DNA of 64,000 nt from Ralstonia pickettii (GCF_016466415.2 NZ_CP066771.1:1116001-1180000); one strand, 5' to 3'; positions 1-13,199 are shown, numbered from the stretch's first letter. Made by a program: numbers and translations. Notes: generated by a model not told the origin, from the sequence alone.

Positions 1-1
1 A

Positions 2-1111
2 ATCCAGGTAAAGGAACTGGCGCGAGCCGGCTCTGAGTTGGTGCGCATCACAGTGGATACCCCGGCTGCTGCGGCCGCGGTGCCGGCCATCCGAGAGCAG
101 CTCGACCGCATGGGTGTGGATGTGCCGCTGGTCGGCGATTTCCATTACAACGGCCACAAGCTGCTGCAGGACTATCCGGAGTGCGCGCAGGCGCTATCCA
201 AGTACCGGATCAACCCGGGCAACGTCGGGCAAGGTGCCAAGCGCGACACGCAGTTTGCGCAGATGATCGAGATCGCCTGCCGCTACGACAAGCCAGTGCG
301 TATCGGGGTGAACTGGGGCAGCCTCGACCAAGATCTGCTTGCGCGCATCATGGACGAGAACGCGCAACGTGCAACCCCCTGGGATGCCCGCGCCGTGATG
401 GTCGAGGCGCTGATCACCTCCGCGATCCAGTCCGCGCAGAAGGCTGAAGAACTGGGCTTGCCAGGCAGCCAGATCATCCTGTCGTGCAAGGTGTCGGCGG
501 TGCAGGATCTGATTGCTGTGTACCGCGAGCTGGCGCGTCGCTGCAATTACGCGCTGCACCTGGGCCTGACCGAGGCCGGCATGGGGAGCAAGGGTATCGT
601 CGCTTCCACGGCGGCGTTGTCAGTGCTGCTGCAGGAAGGCATCGGCGACACGATCCGCATTTCGCTCACGCCGGAACCGGGTGCGCCGCGCGAGAAGGAA
701 GTCATCGTCGCGCAAGAGATTCTGCAGACCATGGGCCTGCGCAATTTCACGCCCATGGTGATCGCGTGCCCGGGTTGTGGGCGCACGACCAGCACGGTGT
801 TCCAGGAACTCGCGGCGCGCATCCAGTCGTATTTGCGCGAGCAGATGCCGGTGTGGAAGGAGCAGTACCCCGGCGTCGAAGAGATGAATGTGGCCGTGAT
901 GGGCTGCATCGTCAACGGCCCCGGAGAGAGCAAGCACGCCAATATCGGCATTTCGCTGCCAGGCACGGGCGAGTCGCCGGCGGCGCCGGTTTTCGTTGAC
1001 GGCGTGAAGGTGAAAACGTTGCGCGGCGAGCGCATCACAGAAGAATTCCAGGCGATCGTTGACGAGTACGTGCGGACGCATTACGGCGCACAGACTCCGG
1101 CGGCGGTCTAA
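2..1111 (+). CDS. ispG: 4-hydroxy-3-methylbut-2-enyl-diphosphate synthase, 5' end missing
   Basis: The frame is open from base 2, so the start lies before the window; 369 residues remain. IspG (GcpE) reduces methylerythritol cyclodiphosphate to HMBPP in the MEP isoprenoid pathway, using a [4Fe-4S] cluster in the cytoplasm. The C-terminal cluster motif is visible as CPGCGRTTS followed later by [10 protein letters not shown], which supplies the three cysteines and the conserved glutamate. The N-terminal part carries TIM-barrel sequence such as [12 protein letters not shown] and [13 protein letters not shown]. It is followed by hisS after about 100 bases that contain a GC-rich hairpin (about 1124-1145) without a T tract. 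Function is secure from sequence. Confidence 0.96.
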   Translation: MQVKELARAGSELVRITVDTPAAAAAVPAIREQLDRMGVDVPLVGDFHYNGHKLLQDYPECAQALSKYRINPGNVGQGAKRDTQFAQMIEIACRYDKPVRIGVNWGSLDQDLLARIMDENAQRATPWDARAVMVEALITSAIQSAQKAEELGLPGSQIILSCKVSAVQDLIAVYRELARRCNYALHLGLTEAGMGSKGIVASTAALSVLLQEGIGDTIRISLTPEPGAPREKEVIVAQEILQTMGLRNFTPMVIACPGCGRTTSTVFQELAARIQSYLREQMPVWKEQYPGVEEMNVAVMGCIVNGPGESKHANIGISLPGTGESPAAPVFVDGVKVKTLRGERITEEFQAIVDEYVRTHYGAQTPAAV

Positions 1112-1208
1112 ATCGACATCAGGCTTCGGAAACCAAAGCCGAAGCACGAAACGACCGGCCGGCCTTGCATGAAGGTAGATGCGAGAAGCCGGCTTTCAAC
1201 GTGACATC

Positions 1209-2531
1209 ATGAGCGATACACAAAAACAACGCGTGCAGAAGATCGCTGGCGTCAAAGGCATGAACGACTTGCTGCCTGCTGACGCCCCGCTGTGGGAGCA
1301 CTTTGATAACGCCGTGCGCAGCATGCTGCGCGCCTATGGCTACCAGCAGATTCGCACGCCGATCGTAGAGCAGACGCAATTGTTTGTGCGTGGCATCGGC
1401 GAGGTGACGGACATCGTCGAGAAAGAGATGTACACCTTCACCGATGCGTTGAACGGCGAACAACTGACCATGCGCCCCGAAGGCACCGCTGCCGCTGTGC
1501 GCGCCGTGATCGAGCACAACCTGCTGTACGACGGCCCGAAGCGCCTGTGGTACACCGGCCCGATGTTCCGTCACGAGCGTCCGCAGCGCGGTCGCTATCG
1601 CCAGTTCCATCAGGTGGGCGTAGAAGCGCTGGGCTTTGCGGGCCCGGACATCGACGCAGAAGTCATCCTGATGTGCCAGCGGCTGTGGGACGACCTCGGC
1701 CTGGTCGGCCTTAAGCTGGAGCTGAACTCGCTCGGTCAGGCGGAAGAGCGCGCTGCACACCGCGCCGATCTCATCAAATATCTGGAAGGCTTCCAGGACA
1801 TTCTGGATGAGGACGGCAAGCGCCGCCTGTACAGCAATCCGCTGCGCGTGCTCGACACTAAGAACCCGGCGCTGCAGGACATGGCCGCAGGCGCGCCCAA
1901 GCTGATCGACTACCTGGGCGACGAATCGCGCGCGCACTTTGAGGGCGTGCAAAAGCTCCTCAAGGCGAACAACATTCCGTTCACCATCAATCCGCGTCTG
2001 GTGCGGGGGCTGGACTACTACAACCTCACCGTCTTCGAGTGGACGACGGACAAGCTGGGCGCGCAGGGCACCGTGGCCGGTGGCGGCCGCTATGACCCGC
2101 TGATCGAGCAGATCGGTGGCAAGCCAGCCCCCGCATGCGGTTGGGCGATGGGTGTCGAGCGCATCATTGAACTGCTGCGTGAAGAAAAGCTCGAGCCAGA
2201 AGCACAAGGCTGTGACGTCTATATCGTCCACCAGGGAGACGAGGCACAGGTGCAGGCGCTGATCGCGGCAGAGCGCCTGCGCGATGCCGGCCTCGACGTC
2301 ATCCTGCACGCCTCGCCGGAAGGCCGCAACGGTAGCTTCAAGTCGCAGTTCAAGCGCGCTGACGCAAGTGGCGCCTCCTATGCGGTTATCATTGGCGACG
2401 ATGAAGTCACCCAAGGCGTCGCCCAGATCAAGCCGCTGCGGGGCGATCCGACCGCGGATGCCCAGCAGACCGTGCCGTCTGACCAACTGGTCGACCGCCT
2501 GATCGACGCCCTGGTGGCCAATAACGACTAA
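1209..2531 (+). CDS. hisS: histidine--tRNA ligase
   Basis: Charges tRNA-His in the cytoplasm; class II synthetase, 440 residues, a usual length. Motif 2 reads [18 protein letters not shown] near residues 117-134. The histidine-A signature is [15 protein letters not shown], and motif 3 is [13 protein letters not shown]. The C-terminal anticodon-binding domain begins around residue 325 ([13 protein letters not shown]). An in-frame ATG at 1179 would add ten residues, but the conserved start MSDTQKQ at 1209 is the more likely one. This true synthetase should be kept apart from its paralogue HisZ at 10557, which lacks the anticodon domain. Confidence 0.97.
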   Translation: MSDTQKQRVQKIAGVKGMNDLLPADAPLWEHFDNAVRSMLRAYGYQQIRTPIVEQTQLFVRGIGEVTDIVEKEMYTFTDALNGEQLTMRPEGTAAAVRAVIEHNLLYDGPKRLWYTGPMFRHERPQRGRYRQFHQVGVEALGFAGPDIDAEVILMCQRLWDDLGLVGLKLELNSLGQAEERAAHRADLIKYLEGFQDILDEDGKRRLYSNPLRVLDTKNPALQDMAAGAPKLIDYLGDESRAHFEGVQKLLKANNIPFTINPRLVRGLDYYNLTVFEWTTDKLGAQGTVAGGGRYDPLIEQIGGKPAPACGWAMGVERIIELLREEKLEPEAQGCDVYIVHQGDEAQVQALIAAERLRDAGLDVILHASPEGRNGSFKSQFKRADASGASYAVIIGDDEVTQGVAQIKPLRGDPTADAQQTVPSDQLVDRLIDALVANND

Positions 2532-2597
2532 CAGCGGGCAGCTGACCTCGGCAGCGAACAACCGCGATTCACTCCCAATATTCAAGCTCTGCAAAGC

Positions 2598-3233
2598 ATG
2601 GCCTACGATCTCGAAGAACAGGAACAAATTGAGAGCCTCAAGCACTGGTGGCGTGATAACGGCAACGTAGTCACATGGGTCGCCATCGTGGTGCTGCTGG
2701 CTGTGGCCGGTTGGTTTGGCTGGAAGAACTGGCAGCGCAAGCAGGCCGGCGAAGCGTCCGTGCTGTACGAGCAGGTACAGAAGGCCGTTGATGGCAAGGA
2801 TGCTGAGAAGATCAAGCGCGCCGCCACTGACATGGAAGACAAGTTCGGCGGCACGGCTTACGCGCAGATGACCGCGCTGGCCGCAGCCAAGGCGCTGTAC
2901 GAAGCCAACGATGTGGCCAGCGCCAAGGCGCAGCTGCAATGGACGGTTGATCATGCGCGCGACGACGAATACAAGGCGCTCGCCAAGCTGCGCCTGGCTG
3001 GCCTTCTGCTCGATGAGAAAGCCTACGATCAGGGCATCGCGCTAGTCTCCGGCGACGTTGCGCCGGCGTTCGCCGGGCTCTACGCCGATCGTCGCGGCGA
3101 TCTGCTGGCCGCGCAGAACAAGAACGAAGACGCCCGCGCTGCCTACAAGCTGGCGTTGGAAAAGTTCGGTCCGGCTGACGCTTCGGCGCGCCAGATCGTG
3201 CAGTTCAAGCTGGATGCCCTGGGCGGCGCCTGA
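2598..3233 (+). CDS. YfgM-like tetratricopeptide membrane protein (TPR_21)
   Basis: A 211-residue protein with a short cytoplasmic N-terminus (MAYDLEEQEQIESLKHWW), one transmembrane segment at about residues 22-42 (VVTWVAIVVLLAVAGWFGW), and a periplasmic alpha-helical TPR-like domain. This is the family of E. coli YfgM, which associates with the SecYEG translocon and the chaperone PpiD. Its position between hisS and bamB is the conserved one, and the three genes together point to envelope protein export and outer-membrane assembly. The role in this organism is inferred from family and context. GC-rich Ala/Lys helices fill the C-terminal half. Confidence 0.88.
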   Translation: MAYDLEEQEQIESLKHWWRDNGNVVTWVAIVVLLAVAGWFGWKNWQRKQAGEASVLYEQVQKAVDGKDAEKIKRAATDMEDKFGGTAYAQMTALAAAKALYEANDVASAKAQLQWTVDHARDDEYKALAKLRLAGLLLDEKAYDQGIALVSGDVAPAFAGLYADRRGDLLAAQNKNEDARAAYKLALEKFGPADASARQIVQFKLDALGGA

Positions 3234-3264
3234 TTGGCGCACCCTCGTGCAGTTCAACGCATAA

Positions 3265-4461
<1,197 letters not shown>

Positions 4462-4655
4462 CATTCGCGGCCGCGGCCGGGTGGTTTGCGGCGGCACACA
4501 CATCACATCGGGGCGGCTGAGCCGCCTCGAACTTGCGCCCGCGTACTCCGCGGGCGTCTTGCATCTGTGTCACCAGGCATTCAGCCGTGCAGATGCCAAC
4601 CGCAGTTGCAACAATCAGAACTTGCCATGGCGCTATTCGCGTGCGGCACACAAGC

Positions 4656-5999
4656 ATGAAACCAGTCATTGCCCTTGTAGGGCGGCCGAATGTCGGCAAA
4701 TCGACCCTCTTCAACCGTCTGACGCGCTCGCGTGACGCGTTGGTTGCGGATATTCCGGGCCTGACGCGCGATCGCCACTACGGCGAAGGCCGAGTCGGCG
4801 ACCGTCCGTTCATCGCCATCGATACCGGCGGCTTCGAACCCGTTGCCAAGGAAGGCATCGTGGCTGAGATGGCCAAGCAGACGCGCCAGGCCGTGGTTGA
4901 AGCCGATGTCGTGATCTTCATCGTCGATGGCCGCCTGGGACTGGCGCCGCAGGATCGCGTGATCGCCGATTACCTGCGCAAAACCGGGCGCCGCATCCTG
5001 CTCGCCGTCAACAAGGCCGAGGGCATGCGCTACACCGCCGTCGCCAGCGATTTCTACGAGCTTGGTCTGGGCGATCCGGCTGCCATTTCGGCCGCGCACG
5101 GCGACGGAGTCAATGATTTGGTGGCGGAGGCGCTCGACCTGGCATTTGCCGAGCGCCCCGAGCTTGCCGAGGCAGCCGACGCGCACGACCACGGTACCCG
5201 TATCGCCATCGTTGGCCGTCCGAACGTAGGCAAGTCGACGCTTGTCAATGCGCTGATCGGCGAAGAGCGCGTGATCGCGTTCGACATGCCGGGCACGACG
5301 CGCGATGCCATCTACGTGGACTTCGAGCGTAACGGCAAACCTTACACGCTTATCGATACGGCGGGCTTGCGCAAGCGTGGCAAGGTGTTCGAGGCGATTG
5401 AGAAGTTCTCGGTGGTGAAGACGCTGCAATCCATTGCAGATGCCAACGTGGTCGTGCTGATCCTCGATGCGCAGCAGGATATTTCCGATCAGGACGCGCA
5501 TATCGCCGGCTTCATCGTCGAATCCGGCCGCGCGCTGGTAATCGGTGTGAACAAGTGGGATGGCCTGACCGGGCATGCCCGCGATCGCATCAAGCACGAT
5601 ATGGAGCGCAAGCTTCAGTTCCTGTCGTTCGCCAACGTGCATTACATTTCCGCCAAGGAGCGCACTGGCATTGGCGCGCTGATGAAGTCCGTGGACGCCG
5701 CCTATGCTGCCGCCATGGTCAAGCTGCCCACGCCGAAGCTCACGCGCGTGCTGATGGAGGCGGTCGAGTACCAGCAGCCGCGACGCGCAGGCGTTTCACG
5801 CCCCAAGCTGCGCTACGCGCACCAGGGAGGTTCCAACCCGCCGATCGTGGTGATTCACGGCAATGCGCTGTCGAATATTCCCGAGACCTATCGCCGCTAC
5901 TTGGAGGGGCGTTTCCGCGAGGCCTTCCAACTGAAGGGCACACCGCTGCGGATCGAATTTCGTACGAACAAAAACCCGTACTCCCAATCGAACGACTGA
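4656..5999 (+). CDS. der: ribosome biogenesis GTPase Der (EngA)
   Basis: Tandem-domain GTPase required for 50S ribosomal subunit maturation; 447 residues. Both G domains show P-loops: GRPNVGKST at residues 9-17 and again at about 187-195. The G3 motifs are DTGG and DTAG, and the G4 motifs NKAE and NKWD. A KH-like RNA-binding domain closes the protein. The frame is open for 41 codons upstream, but the chosen start [12 protein letters not shown] places the first P-loop at the normal distance from the N-terminus. The 195-base gap after bamB may hold a promoter, though none is obvious. Confidence 0.96.
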   Translation: MKPVIALVGRPNVGKSTLFNRLTRSRDALVADIPGLTRDRHYGEGRVGDRPFIAIDTGGFEPVAKEGIVAEMAKQTRQAVVEADVVIFIVDGRLGLAPQDRVIADYLRKTGRRILLAVNKAEGMRYTAVASDFYELGLGDPAAISAAHGDGVNDLVAEALDLAFAERPELAEAADAHDHGTRIAIVGRPNVGKSTLVNALIGEERVIAFDMPGTTRDAIYVDFERNGKPYTLIDTAGLRKRGKVFEAIEKFSVVKTLQSIADANVVVLILDAQQDISDQDAHIAGFIVESGRALVIGVNKWDGLTGHARDRIKHDMERKLQFLSFANVHYISAKERTGIGALMKSVDAAYAAAMVKLPTPKLTRVLMEAVEYQQPRRAGVSRPKLRYAHQGGSNPPIVVIHGNALSNIPETYRRYLEGRFREAFQLKGTPLRIEFRTNKNPYSQSND

Positions 6000-6299
6000 G
6001 CGCCGCGCGGGCGGTGCTCGACGGCGGGAGCGTGTGACGCGGGGCAGTCGAACGGAGGATGACCAAAAAGGCCGAGCCATTTCATATGGCGGGGTCATCG
6101 GTTTTCCGTTTGCTTTCCCTGATTTCTAAGGCTAAATTCTCGAGACATGGCGCTTGGTGTCTGTTAATTCAGGCGCCATTGGCGTCATTTGGACGCGTCT
6201 GGCCGACTCTTTTGACGAACTTTTTTTGCGTCGACTGCTTGAACCCGGGCTTCCGAGCCCCCATAACCCATCACTAAACCTATAAATCTGGAGTGTGCC
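6000..6299. other. 300-base gap upstream of hfq
   Basis: No convincing gene here. The part near hfq is AT-richer than its surroundings. It has a short inverted repeat at about 6246-6259 (GGGCT/AGCCC around TCCG), and a TATAAA hexamer about 20 bases before the hfq ATG could be a -10 element. I found no good -35 partner. The region probably carries the hfq leader and promoter. Confidence 0.4.
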
Positions 6300-6539
6300 A
6301 TGAGCAACAAAGGGCAATTGCTACAAGACCCGTTTCTGAATGCGCTGCGTAAGGAGCATGTGCCGGTGTCGATCTACCTCGTCAACGGTATCAAGCTGCA
6401 AGGCAACATCGAGTCGTTCGACCAGTACGTCGTGCTCCTGCGTAATACAGTGACGCAGATGGTGTACAAGCACGCAATCTCCACCGTGGTGCCGGCCCGT
6501 GCCGTGAATTTCCGCGTGGACGAAGCGCCTGACGCCTGA
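6300..6539 (+). CDS. hfq: RNA chaperone Hfq
   Basis: Hexameric Sm-like protein that pairs small RNAs with mRNAs; 79 residues, close to the conserved core without the long C-terminal tail of the E. coli protein. The Sm1 motif spans [20 protein letters not shown] to FDQYVVLL, and the Sm2 motif is [17 protein letters not shown] ribosome site sits at about 6290. It is followed by hflX, the usual hfq-hflX-hflK-hflC order. A 9-bp hairpin lies just after the stop codon (6551-6575). Confidence 0.97.
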
Positions 6540-6550
6540 TTCTGCCTCGC

Positions 6551-6575
6551 TCCCGCCGCCATCCGCGCGGCGGGA
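6551..6575 (+). terminator. GC-rich stem-loop between hfq and hflX
   Basis: Perfect 9-bp arms (TCCCGCCGC and GCGGCGGGA) around a 7-base loop, 12 bases after the hfq stop. There is no T tract, so it may attenuate, pause or protect the hfq 3' end rather than terminate. Confidence 0.45.
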
Positions 6576-6612
6576 CGCATCCACCCCGTTTCTCCCTTCT
6601 CTATTCCCCCGT

Positions 6613-7866
6613 TTGGCATCCCATCCCACCTCCAGCTCGGAGCCGACGCGCGCTATTTTGGTCGCCGTCGATTTCGGCAAACACGATTTTCAGGAAAGTT
6701 TGAGCGAACTGGCGCTGCTGGCCTCCACGGCCGGATCTGAACCGGTGCGCGCGGTCACGGGAAAGCGTTCCAGGCCCGACGCTGCATTGTTCATCGGCGC
6801 TGGCAAGGCGGAAGAGGTGAAGATCGCCGCAGACGAGGAGGATGCGGAGATCGTCATCTTCAACCACGCGTTGAGTCCCGCCCAGCAGCGTAACCTCGAG
6901 CGCTTTTTCGGGCGCCACGTGGTGGACCGGACCGGCCTCATCCTCGACATCTTCAGCCAGCGCGCGCAGAGCCATGTCGGCAAGGTGCAGGTCGAGCTGG
7001 CACGCGTGCGGTACCAGGCTGCCCGGCTGGTCCGGGCATGGAGTCACTTGGAGCGTCAGAAGGGCGGCGTCGGCCTGCGCGGCGGCCCGGGTGAACGTCA
7101 GCTCGAGCTGGATCGCCGGATGCTCGATGAGCGCGCCAAGCGTCTGTCGTCCGAGTTGGACAAACTCCAACGTCAGCATGACACGCAGCGCCGTTCGCGC
7201 AGCCGCAACGACGCTTTTTCTGTCTCGCTGGTCGGTTATACCAACGCCGGCAAATCGACACTATTCAATGCGCTGACCAAGGCACGCGCGTACGCTGCCA
7301 ATCAGCTGTTCGCCACGCTGGACACCACCTCGCGCCGGCTGTATCTCGAAGGTTTGGGCAATGTGGTGCTGTCGGATACGGTGGGTTTTATCCGCGATTT
7401 GCCCACGCAGCTGGTGGCGGCATTCCGGGCCACGTTGGAAGAAACCGTGCACGCCGACGTGCTGCTTCATGTGGTGGATGCCGCGAGCACCGTCAAGCAC
7501 GAGCAGATGGAGCAGGTCGATCGCGTGCTGGATGAAATCGACGCCAGCGGCATCCCGCAAATTTTGGTGATGAACAAGATCGACGCGGCGGAGGAGCTGC
7601 GTGTCGCTGGTCCGCGTATCGAGCGCGACGAAACTGGGGCCGTGCGGCGCGTGTTCGTCTCTGCCATCGAGGGCACTGGGCTTGATCTCTTGCGCGAGGC
7701 GCTGGTCGAGACCGCAATCCGCCTGCGTGAGCACCCCGCGTCGCATGGCGGCGATTTCGATCCGCGCTTCGACACCCGCCGTGATTCGCCGCCGGCCCAC
7801 CGTGACGAACTGTCGCAAAGCTTGCCGAGCAGCGGTTCTTCCGCCAAAGGTGACGAAGAGGGCTGA
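6613..7866 (+). CDS. hflX: GTPase HflX
   Basis: Ribosome-associated GTPase that splits stalled ribosomes; 417 residues. The N-terminal HflX domain contains DAALFIGAGKAEEVK and a Gly-rich signature GGVGLRGGPGERQLE. A coiled-coil linker follows, then the G domain with P-loop GYTNAGKSTLF, G3 DTVGFIRDLP and G4 NKID. The start is a TTG at 6613; there is no ATG in frame before the conserved domain. The hfq stop is 70 bases upstream, so co-transcription with hfq and hflKC is likely. Confidence 0.94.
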   Translation: MASHPTSSSEPTRAILVAVDFGKHDFQESLSELALLASTAGSEPVRAVTGKRSRPDAALFIGAGKAEEVKIAADEEDAEIVIFNHALSPAQQRNLERFFGRHVVDRTGLILDIFSQRAQSHVGKVQVELARVRYQAARLVRAWSHLERQKGGVGLRGGPGERQLELDRRMLDERAKRLSSELDKLQRQHDTQRRSRSRNDAFSVSLVGYTNAGKSTLFNALTKARAYAANQLFATLDTTSRRLYLEGLGNVVLSDTVGFIRDLPTQLVAAFRATLEETVHADVLLHVVDAASTVKHEQMEQVDRVLDEIDASGIPQILVMNKIDAAEELRVAGPRIERDETGAVRRVFVSAIEGTGLDLLREALVETAIRLREHPASHGGDFDPRFDTRRDSPPAHRDELSQSLPSSGSSAKGDEEG

Positions 7867-7921
7867 TAGAATGGCCAGCTACTTCTCCATAGTCAGACAA
7901 TCAGGACAAGCCCGACCGCTC

Positions 7922-9295
7922 ATGCCCGAGATTTCGACCCAGTCTTCTTCCATGGCCTCGCCGCGTCCGGCGCGAGGTTTGTGGCACCGCTTGCGTGTGC
8001 TGCTTTCGCTGAACGATCCGCGCTGGGGTCGCGGCGACAACAACGCCGAGCGCGAAGACAAAGACGAGCCGAAGCGCCAAAGCAAGCCGCCCCAGGATGG
8101 CCCGCCCGACCTTGACGAGTTGTGGCGCGACTTTAATCGCCGCCTGAACAACCTGTTCGGCCGCAAGGACAGCGGTAACGGTAGCGACGGCCCCACGCCG
8201 CTGCGTCCGGGTAACGGCCGCGGTGGCTCTGGCTTGGGTGTCGGCGTCCTGCTAGCAGTGCTCGTGGGCCTGTGGCTGGCCAGCGGTTTCTTTATCGTGC
8301 AGGAAGGCCAGACGGGCGTGATCCTGCAGTTCGGCCGTTTCAAGTACCTTGCAACGCCGGGTATCAACTGGCGTCTGCCGTATCCGGTCGAATCGCACGA
8401 AATCGTGAACCTGTCAGGTGTGCGCACGCTTGAAATCGGTCGGACGACCCAGATCAAGGACACGAACCTGAAAGATTCCTCGATGCTCACGCAGGACGAG
8501 AATATCGTCGACGTGCGCTTCTCGGTCCAGTACAACATTGCCAATCCCGTCGACTACCTGTTCTACAACCGTACGGACCGTGGCGGCGATGAAGAACTGG
8601 TGACGCAGGCGGCCGAGACGTCGGTGCGCGAGATCGTCGGTCGCAACAAGATGGATGCGGTGCTGTACGAAGGTCGTGATGCTGTGGGTCGTAATCTCGC
8701 GGAATCGATTCAACGCATCTTGTCGGCGTACAAGACCGGGATTCGAATCCTCAGCGTGAACGTGCAGAGCGTGCAGCCGCCGGAGCAGGTGCAGGCCGCG
8801 TTCGATGATGTGACCAAGGCGGGCCAGGACCGCGAGCGAGCCATCTCCGAGGGGCAGGCTTATGCCAACGACGTGGTGCCGCGTGCCAAAGGTACGGCAG
8901 CCCGTCTGGGTGAAGAGGCGCAAGGCTACAAGGCACGCGTCATCGCTCGTGCAGAAGGTGACGCGGCCCGCTTTGCCTCGGTGCAGCGCGAGTACGCAAA
9001 GGCGCCGCAGGTTACGCGCGACCGCATTTATCTGGAAACCATGCAAGACATTTACGCCAATTCGACGAAAGTCTTGGTCGACCAGAGCAATGGCAGCCTC
9101 TTGTATTTGCCGCTGGACAAGCTGATCGCGCAAACGCAGGGCGACACCTCCCGCCCGGCAGCGGCGCCTGGCGCCTCAGCGCAGGACAGCGGTTCTGCGC
9201 AGGGCGTACCGACTCCCTCCAATCCGTCACCGGCCAATGACGCAGACTCGCGCTCGCGCGAAGCACTGCGCAACCGTGACCGCGATTCGCGCTAA
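7922..9295 (+). CDS. hflK: HflK subunit of the FtsH-regulating complex
   Basis: Membrane-anchored SPFH (band 7) protein that with HflC forms a large cage around the FtsH protease; 457 residues from this start. It has a charged, Pro/Gly-rich cytoplasmic N-terminus, one transmembrane segment at about residues 103-124 (GVGVLLAVLVGLWLASGFF), and the SPFH domain from VQEGQTGVILQFG. The tail is Ala/Ser/Pro-rich. The start is uncertain: an ATG at 7871, five bases after the hflX stop, would add 17 residues and allow translational coupling. The hflC gene follows after 12 bases. Confidence 0.92.
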   Translation: MPEISTQSSSMASPRPARGLWHRLRVLLSLNDPRWGRGDNNAEREDKDEPKRQSKPPQDGPPDLDELWRDFNRRLNNLFGRKDSGNGSDGPTPLRPGNGRGGSGLGVGVLLAVLVGLWLASGFFIVQEGQTGVILQFGRFKYLATPGINWRLPYPVESHEIVNLSGVRTLEIGRTTQIKDTNLKDSSMLTQDENIVDVRFSVQYNIANPVDYLFYNRTDRGGDEELVTQAAETSVREIVGRNKMDAVLYEGRDAVGRNLAESIQRILSAYKTGIRILSVNVQSVQPPEQVQAAFDDVTKAGQDRERAISEGQAYANDVVPRAKGTAARLGEEAQGYKARVIARAEGDAARFASVQREYAKAPQVTRDRIYLETMQDIYANSTKVLVDQSNGSLLYLPLDKLIAQTQGDTSRPAAAPGASAQDSGSAQGVPTPSNPSPANDADSRSREALRNRDRDSR

Positions 9296-9307
9296 CAGGA
9301 GGGCATT

Positions 9308-10222
9308 ATGAATCGTCTGATTTCTGCCTTCGTGGCGCTGGTCATTGCCCTGGCGGTGTTCTCGTCGGTGGTGTTCGTGGTGGATCAGCGGCAGTATGCC
9401 GTGGTGTTCGCCTTTGGTGAGATCAAGCAGGTTATCAAGGAGCCCGGGCTGCACTTCAAGCTCCCGCCACCTCTGCAGAATGTGGTGTTCATGGATAAGC
9501 GACTGCAGACCATCGATGTGGCCGGCGCCGATCGCTTCATTACGGCAGAGAAAAAGAACCTGCTGGTCGACTGGTTCGTGAAGTGGCGCGTGTCCGATCC
9601 GCGTCTGTTCTACGTGAGCTTCAAGGGCGATAGCCGCCTTGCGCAGGACAGCATGACGCAGAAGATCAACTCCATCGCCCGGGATGAGTTTGCGCGCCGC
9701 ACGGTTTCCGACGTGGTATCGACGGATCGCGAAGCCGTGATGCAGAGCATCCTCAAGGGCGTACAGGAGTACGGCAAGTCGGTCGGCATGGACATCATCG
9801 ACGTGCGCCTGAAGCGGGTGGATCTGCTGGCCAGCGTGACCGAATCGGTCTACCGTCGCATGGAAGCCGAGCGCAAGCGCGTGGCCAACGAGCTGCGTTC
9901 GACCGGGGCCGCAGAGGGTGAAAAAATCCGCGCCGATGCCGATCGTCAGCGCGAAGTTGTTCTGGCTGATGCCTACCGCGATGCGCAGAAGATCAAGGGT
10001 GAGGGCGATGCCCGCGCCGCTGACATTTATGCCGAAGCGTTCGGCCGCGATCCGCAGTTCGCTGCATTCTGGCGCTCCATGGAAGCTTATCGCGCATCGT
10101 TCCGTGATCGGAAGGACGTGCTGGTGCTGCAGCCGAACAACGATTTCTTCAAATACATGCGCAGCCCGAACGGCGGCAACTCCGCGGCGGCACCGGCTGC
10201 CCAGACCGGGCGCCATCGCTAG
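9308..10222 (+). CDS. hflC: HflC subunit of the FtsH-regulating complex
   Basis: Partner of HflK; 304 residues. An N-terminal membrane anchor (FVALVIALAVFSSVVFVV) is followed by the SPFH domain beginning VDQRQYAVVFAFGEIKQV, and a long charged helix (EAERKRVANELRSTGAAEGE) typical of HflC. An AGGAGG ribosome site sits just upstream of the ATG. The gene is followed by a strong intrinsic terminator at 10257-10280, which probably ends the hfq-hflXKC transcript. Confidence 0.95.
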   Translation: MNRLISAFVALVIALAVFSSVVFVVDQRQYAVVFAFGEIKQVIKEPGLHFKLPPPLQNVVFMDKRLQTIDVAGADRFITAEKKNLLVDWFVKWRVSDPRLFYVSFKGDSRLAQDSMTQKINSIARDEFARRTVSDVVSTDREAVMQSILKGVQEYGKSVGMDIIDVRLKRVDLLASVTESVYRRMEAERKRVANELRSTGAAEGEKIRADADRQREVVLADAYRDAQKIKGEGDARAADIYAEAFGRDPQFAAFWRSMEAYRASFRDRKDVLVLQPNNDFFKYMRSPNGGNSAAAPAAQTGRHR

Positions 10223-10256
10223 TACAATGCGTCGCTGATCATTTGAGGCGGACAGA

Positions 10257-10280
10257 CCCCGGCTTGCCGGGGTTTTGTTC
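10257..10280 (+). terminator. intrinsic terminator after hflC
   Basis: Perfect 6-bp GC stem (CCCCGG/CCGGGG) with a CTTG loop followed by TTTTGTT. It lies 35 bases after the hflC stop and just before the small DUF2065 gene. Confidence 0.75.
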
Positions 10281-10297
10281 GTTCGCCAACCGCATCC

Positions 10298-10498
10298 ATG
10301 GAAGAGTCACTCCCCAACGTTCTGCTAGCAGCGTGCGCGCTGGTGCTCGTATTCGAGGGCATCTTGCCGTTCGTGGCGCCGCACGCCTGGCGACGCGCGT
10401 TCCAGACGCTGACCGAGCTGCCCGATGAAAAGCTTCGTGTGATCGGCCTGGTGTCGATGGCGATCGGACTGATCCTCCTGCGGTTGCTGCGTCGCTAG
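10298..10498 (+). CDS. DUF2065 small inner-membrane protein
   Basis: A 66-residue protein with two hydrophobic segments: residues about 6-24 ([19 protein letters not shown]) and 48-63 ([16 protein letters not shown]), joined by a short amphipathic loop. It matches the DUF2065 (YjeT) family, which is always found near hflC and hisZ or purA in proteobacteria and has no established function. It starts 18 bases after the terminator that follows hflC, so either readthrough or a promoter within that terminator must serve it. The family call is from recognised sequence pattern and context. Confidence 0.8.
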   Translation: MEESLPNVLLAACALVLVFEGILPFVAPHAWRRAFQTLTELPDEKLRVIGLVSMAIGLILLRLLRR

Positions 10499-10556
10499 CG
10501 CATTTCCTGCCTTTTTACGAATTTCTGCCGTACCAAGACTCCAGAGCGAGACCGCC

Positions 10557-11720
10557 ATGCCGACCAATTGGTTGCTGCCCGAATCCATTGCTGACGTGCT
10601 GCCTTCCGAGGCACGCAAGATTGAAGAGTTGCGTCGCCGCATGCTCGACCTGTTCCGCACCTACGGCTACGAACTCGTCATGCCGCCGATGCTGGAATAC
10701 ATCGAGTCGCTGCTGTCCGGCACGGGGCATGACCTCGATTTGAAGACGTTCAAGCTGGTCGACCAACTTTCCGGCCGCACCATCGGCCTGCGCGCCGACA
10801 TCACACCGCAAGTCGCCCGCATCGATGCTCACTTGCTGAACCGCGCCGGCGTGACGCGCTTGTGCTACGCCGGTTCGGTACTGCATACCCGTCCGAGTGG
10901 ATTCCACGTCACGCGAGAGCCGCTGCAGATCGGCGCCGAAATCTATGGCCATGCCGGCCTGGAAGCCGATCTCGAAATTCAGGAATTGATGCTTGCTGCC
11001 TTGTCGGCGGCGGGTTTGGCAGATGTGCGCCTGGATCTCTGTCACGTTGGCGTGGTAGCGGCGTTGCTGGAGCAGTCGCCGATAGCCGCGCGCATTCAAG
11101 ACGAGCTTTTCACTGCACTGGCCGCTAAGGACGTACCGGCTCTGCGTGCCGTCACGGCGGAGCTTCCGGCGGCTCAGCGCGACGCCATCAATCTGCTGCC
11201 AGCGCTGTATGGCGGCGCCGAAGTGCTCGATCTCGCGCGCAAGCAGTTGCCGGCGTTGCCCGCGATCGGCCGCGCCCTGGACGACTTGACTACGCTGGCC
11301 GAGCGTGCCCGCGGTGCGACCGTGAACATCGATCTGGCCGATCTGCGTGGCTACCACTACCACAGCGGTGTAATGTTTGCTGCCTATGTAGCCGGTGTGC
11401 CGAATGCCGTGGCGCGCGGCGGCCGGTATGACAAGGTCGGGGAGGCGTTTGGCCGCGCCCGGCCGGCGACAGGCTTTTCACTGGACCTGCGCGAAGTCGC
11501 CGGTATCTCACCGGTTGAGGCGCGCGCTGCCGCCATCCATGCGCCATGGTCGGGCGATGCCAAGCTGCGCGAGACCATTGCCGCGCTGCGCGCCGCCGGC
11601 GAGATTGTTATCCAGTCCCTGCCAGGCCACCCGGAAGATCTGGAGGAGTTCGCCTACGACCGGCAACTCGTCGAAGAGGGCGGTCGTTGGATCGTCAAGC
11701 CCCGCAACGCTTCGATCTGA
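10557..11720 (+). CDS. hisZ: ATP phosphoribosyltransferase regulatory subunit HisZ
   Basis: A catalytically inactive paralogue of histidyl-tRNA synthetase that activates the short form of HisG, the first enzyme of histidine synthesis; 387 residues. It keeps the class II fold ([37 protein letters not shown]) but has no anticodon-binding domain, and the synthetase signature GLDYY is replaced by GYHYHSG. A hisZ next to purA, apart from the his operon, is normal in beta-proteobacteria. It implies a short hisG elsewhere in this genome. Confidence 0.93.
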   Translation: MPTNWLLPESIADVLPSEARKIEELRRRMLDLFRTYGYELVMPPMLEYIESLLSGTGHDLDLKTFKLVDQLSGRTIGLRADITPQVARIDAHLLNRAGVTRLCYAGSVLHTRPSGFHVTREPLQIGAEIYGHAGLEADLEIQELMLAALSAAGLADVRLDLCHVGVVAALLEQSPIAARIQDELFTALAAKDVPALRAVTAELPAAQRDAINLLPALYGGAEVLDLARKQLPALPAIGRALDDLTTLAERARGATVNIDLADLRGYHYHSGVMFAAYVAGVPNAVARGGRYDKVGEAFGRARPATGFSLDLREVAGISPVEARAAAIHAPWSGDAKLRETIAALRAAGEIVIQSLPGHPEDLEEFAYDRQLVEEGGRWIVKPRNASI

Positions 11721-11797
11721 AGTTGTTGCATAACGTTGTGTAAATACCCGGTAATTTCAGGGAAGCCCCTGGCAACAAGGGTAGAATACGTTTTTAA

Positions 11798-13156
<1,359 letters not shown>

Positions 13157-13170
13157 CGCGCTGCGCCCCG

Positions 13171-13199
13171 ATTCGCCCGGTGATTTGCCGGGCGAATTT
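13171..13199 (+). terminator. stem-loop after purA
   Basis: Perfect 10-bp arms ATTCGCCCGG and CCGGGCGAAT around a 7-base loop, followed only by a short TTG run. Probably a weak terminator or a 3'-end stabiliser between purA and the downstream phosphoribosyltransferase gene. Confidence 0.5.

Noticed and set aside
1119-2954. 611-codon - strand frame over hisS and the yfgM-like gene
   Set aside because: It spans two well-defined + strand genes and shows no recognisable protein features.
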